Assembly (NCBI GenBank): GCA_937893735.1
Contig: CALBGD010000193.1
Coordinates: 1 to 5,077 of the forward strand
Reading direction: 5' to 3'
Length of the DNA stretch: 5,077 bases
DNA from: an uncultured Clostridia bacterium
GTDB lineage: Bacteria > Bacillota > Clostridia > Oscillospirales > Ruminococcaceae
Shown: piece by piece, positions 4,668-5,077 of the stretch
Numbering within the stretch: the first letter of the stretch is position 1
How the letters are laid out: each line of letters starts with the position of its first letter
The notes under the pieces: model-generated
What the model saw: only the letters and a program-made list of their open reading frames with translations
What the model was told of the DNA's origin: nothing
The model's database searches: none
Translations under genes and position numbers: made by a program

Positions 4668-5077
4668 TGGAAGAACTTAACTTCAAGCTGGAGATCTTCG
4701 AGGGTCCGCTGGAGCTTATGCTCTCGCTTATCCAGAAGCACAAGCTGAACATTCAGGACATTGAGATAAGCGTTCTGCTCGACCAGTTCATGCTTTACCT
4801 CGACAGAATGTCCGAGGCGGATTTAGAGATAACCTCGGACTTCCTTGAAATGGCGGCGCGGCTCATTATGATAAAATCCGCGGCGCTCCTGCCCAGGGAG
4901 GAAGCCGAGCAGATGAAGCGCGAGCTTCAGGGCGCGCTGATAGAGTACGCCCTCTGCAAGACCATGGCGGAGCGGCTGAAAAAGCGCTATCTTGGCGACG
5001 TTGTGTTCGTCAGGGAGCCGATGGAGATAGAATTCGACAGGGCTTACCACAAGAGCCACCAGCCCGAGGAGCTCATG
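4667..5077 (+). CDS. scpA: Segregation and condensation protein A, N-terminal 137 residues (3' end outside window)
   Basis: ScpA is the kleisin subunit of the bacterial SMC-ScpA-ScpB condensin, which compacts and helps segregate the chromosome in the cytoplasm. The N-terminus carries the family signature: F-x-x-F-E-G-P-L-E-L-x-L-x-L-I-x-K (about residues 6-24), an L-N-I-Q-D-I-E-I segment, and E-M-A-A-R-L-I-M-I-K-S-A-A-L-L-P (about 61-76), which together form the helical domain that contacts the neck of SMC. The more variable acidic middle begins after that and the C-terminal winged helix is outside the window. ATG 4667 overlaps the TGA of the upstream gene as TGATG, with no strong binding site of its own, which implies translational coupling. 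scpB would be expected downstream. Confidence 0.96.
   Translation, partial: MEELNFKLEIFEGPLELMLSLIQKHKLNIQDIEISVLLDQFMLYLDRMSEADLEITSDFLEMAARLIMIKSAALLPREEAEQMKRELQGALIEYALCKTMAERLKKRYLGDVVFVREPMEIEFDRAYHKSHQPEELM

Overview
The window reads as chromosomal DNA of an anaerobic Gram-positive (Clostridia) bacterium, most likely Oscillospiraceae, Ruminococcus-like. The evidence is strong AGGAGG-type ribosome binding sites, four sigma-A promoters with 17-bp spacers, lipoproteins with low-complexity stalks, an anaerobe-type hybrid cluster protein, and a site-2-protease-like gene directly upstream of scpA. The family-level placement is inference. There are six genes, two cut by the window ends, and no RNA gene, mobile element or CRISPR array was seen.

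Layout. Positions 1-1128 (minus) hold the first 376 codons of hcp, a hybrid cluster protein / hydroxylamine reductase; the window ends exactly on the expected persulfide cysteine. A 142-bp divergent gap carries a promoter for the plus-strand gene. Then come three consecutive plus-strand genes, each with its own promoter and each encoding a secreted lipoprotein: 1271-2485 (404 aa, three tandem domains), 2680-3321 (213 aa, one domain between Ala/Thr/Glu-rich low-complexity segments) and 3442-3783 (113 aa, one domain). The five domain copies share a G-x-W start and a similar strand pattern and look like one small lipocalin-like family. The second and third genes end in clear intrinsic terminators (3341-3376, 3790-3815). 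Finally a promoter at 3877-3905 drives a two-gene unit: 3954-4667, a membrane protein of the site-2 protease (M50) family whose HExxH motif is replaced by R-N-C-G-R, and scpA (4667 to the window end), overlapping it by one base.

How the parts fit. hcp is a nitrosative/oxidative stress enzyme transcribed away from the rest. The three lipoproteins are probably paralogues that expanded locally by gene duplication and, in the first gene, by domain duplication. They appear independently transcribed; two of them share a nearly identical extended -10 promoter core. The M50-like gene and scpA are coupled at the translational level. The most notable points are the apparent loss of the protease zinc-binding motif and the family of G-x-W lipoproteins with mosaic internal repeats; the function of these lipoproteins cannot be told from the sequence.
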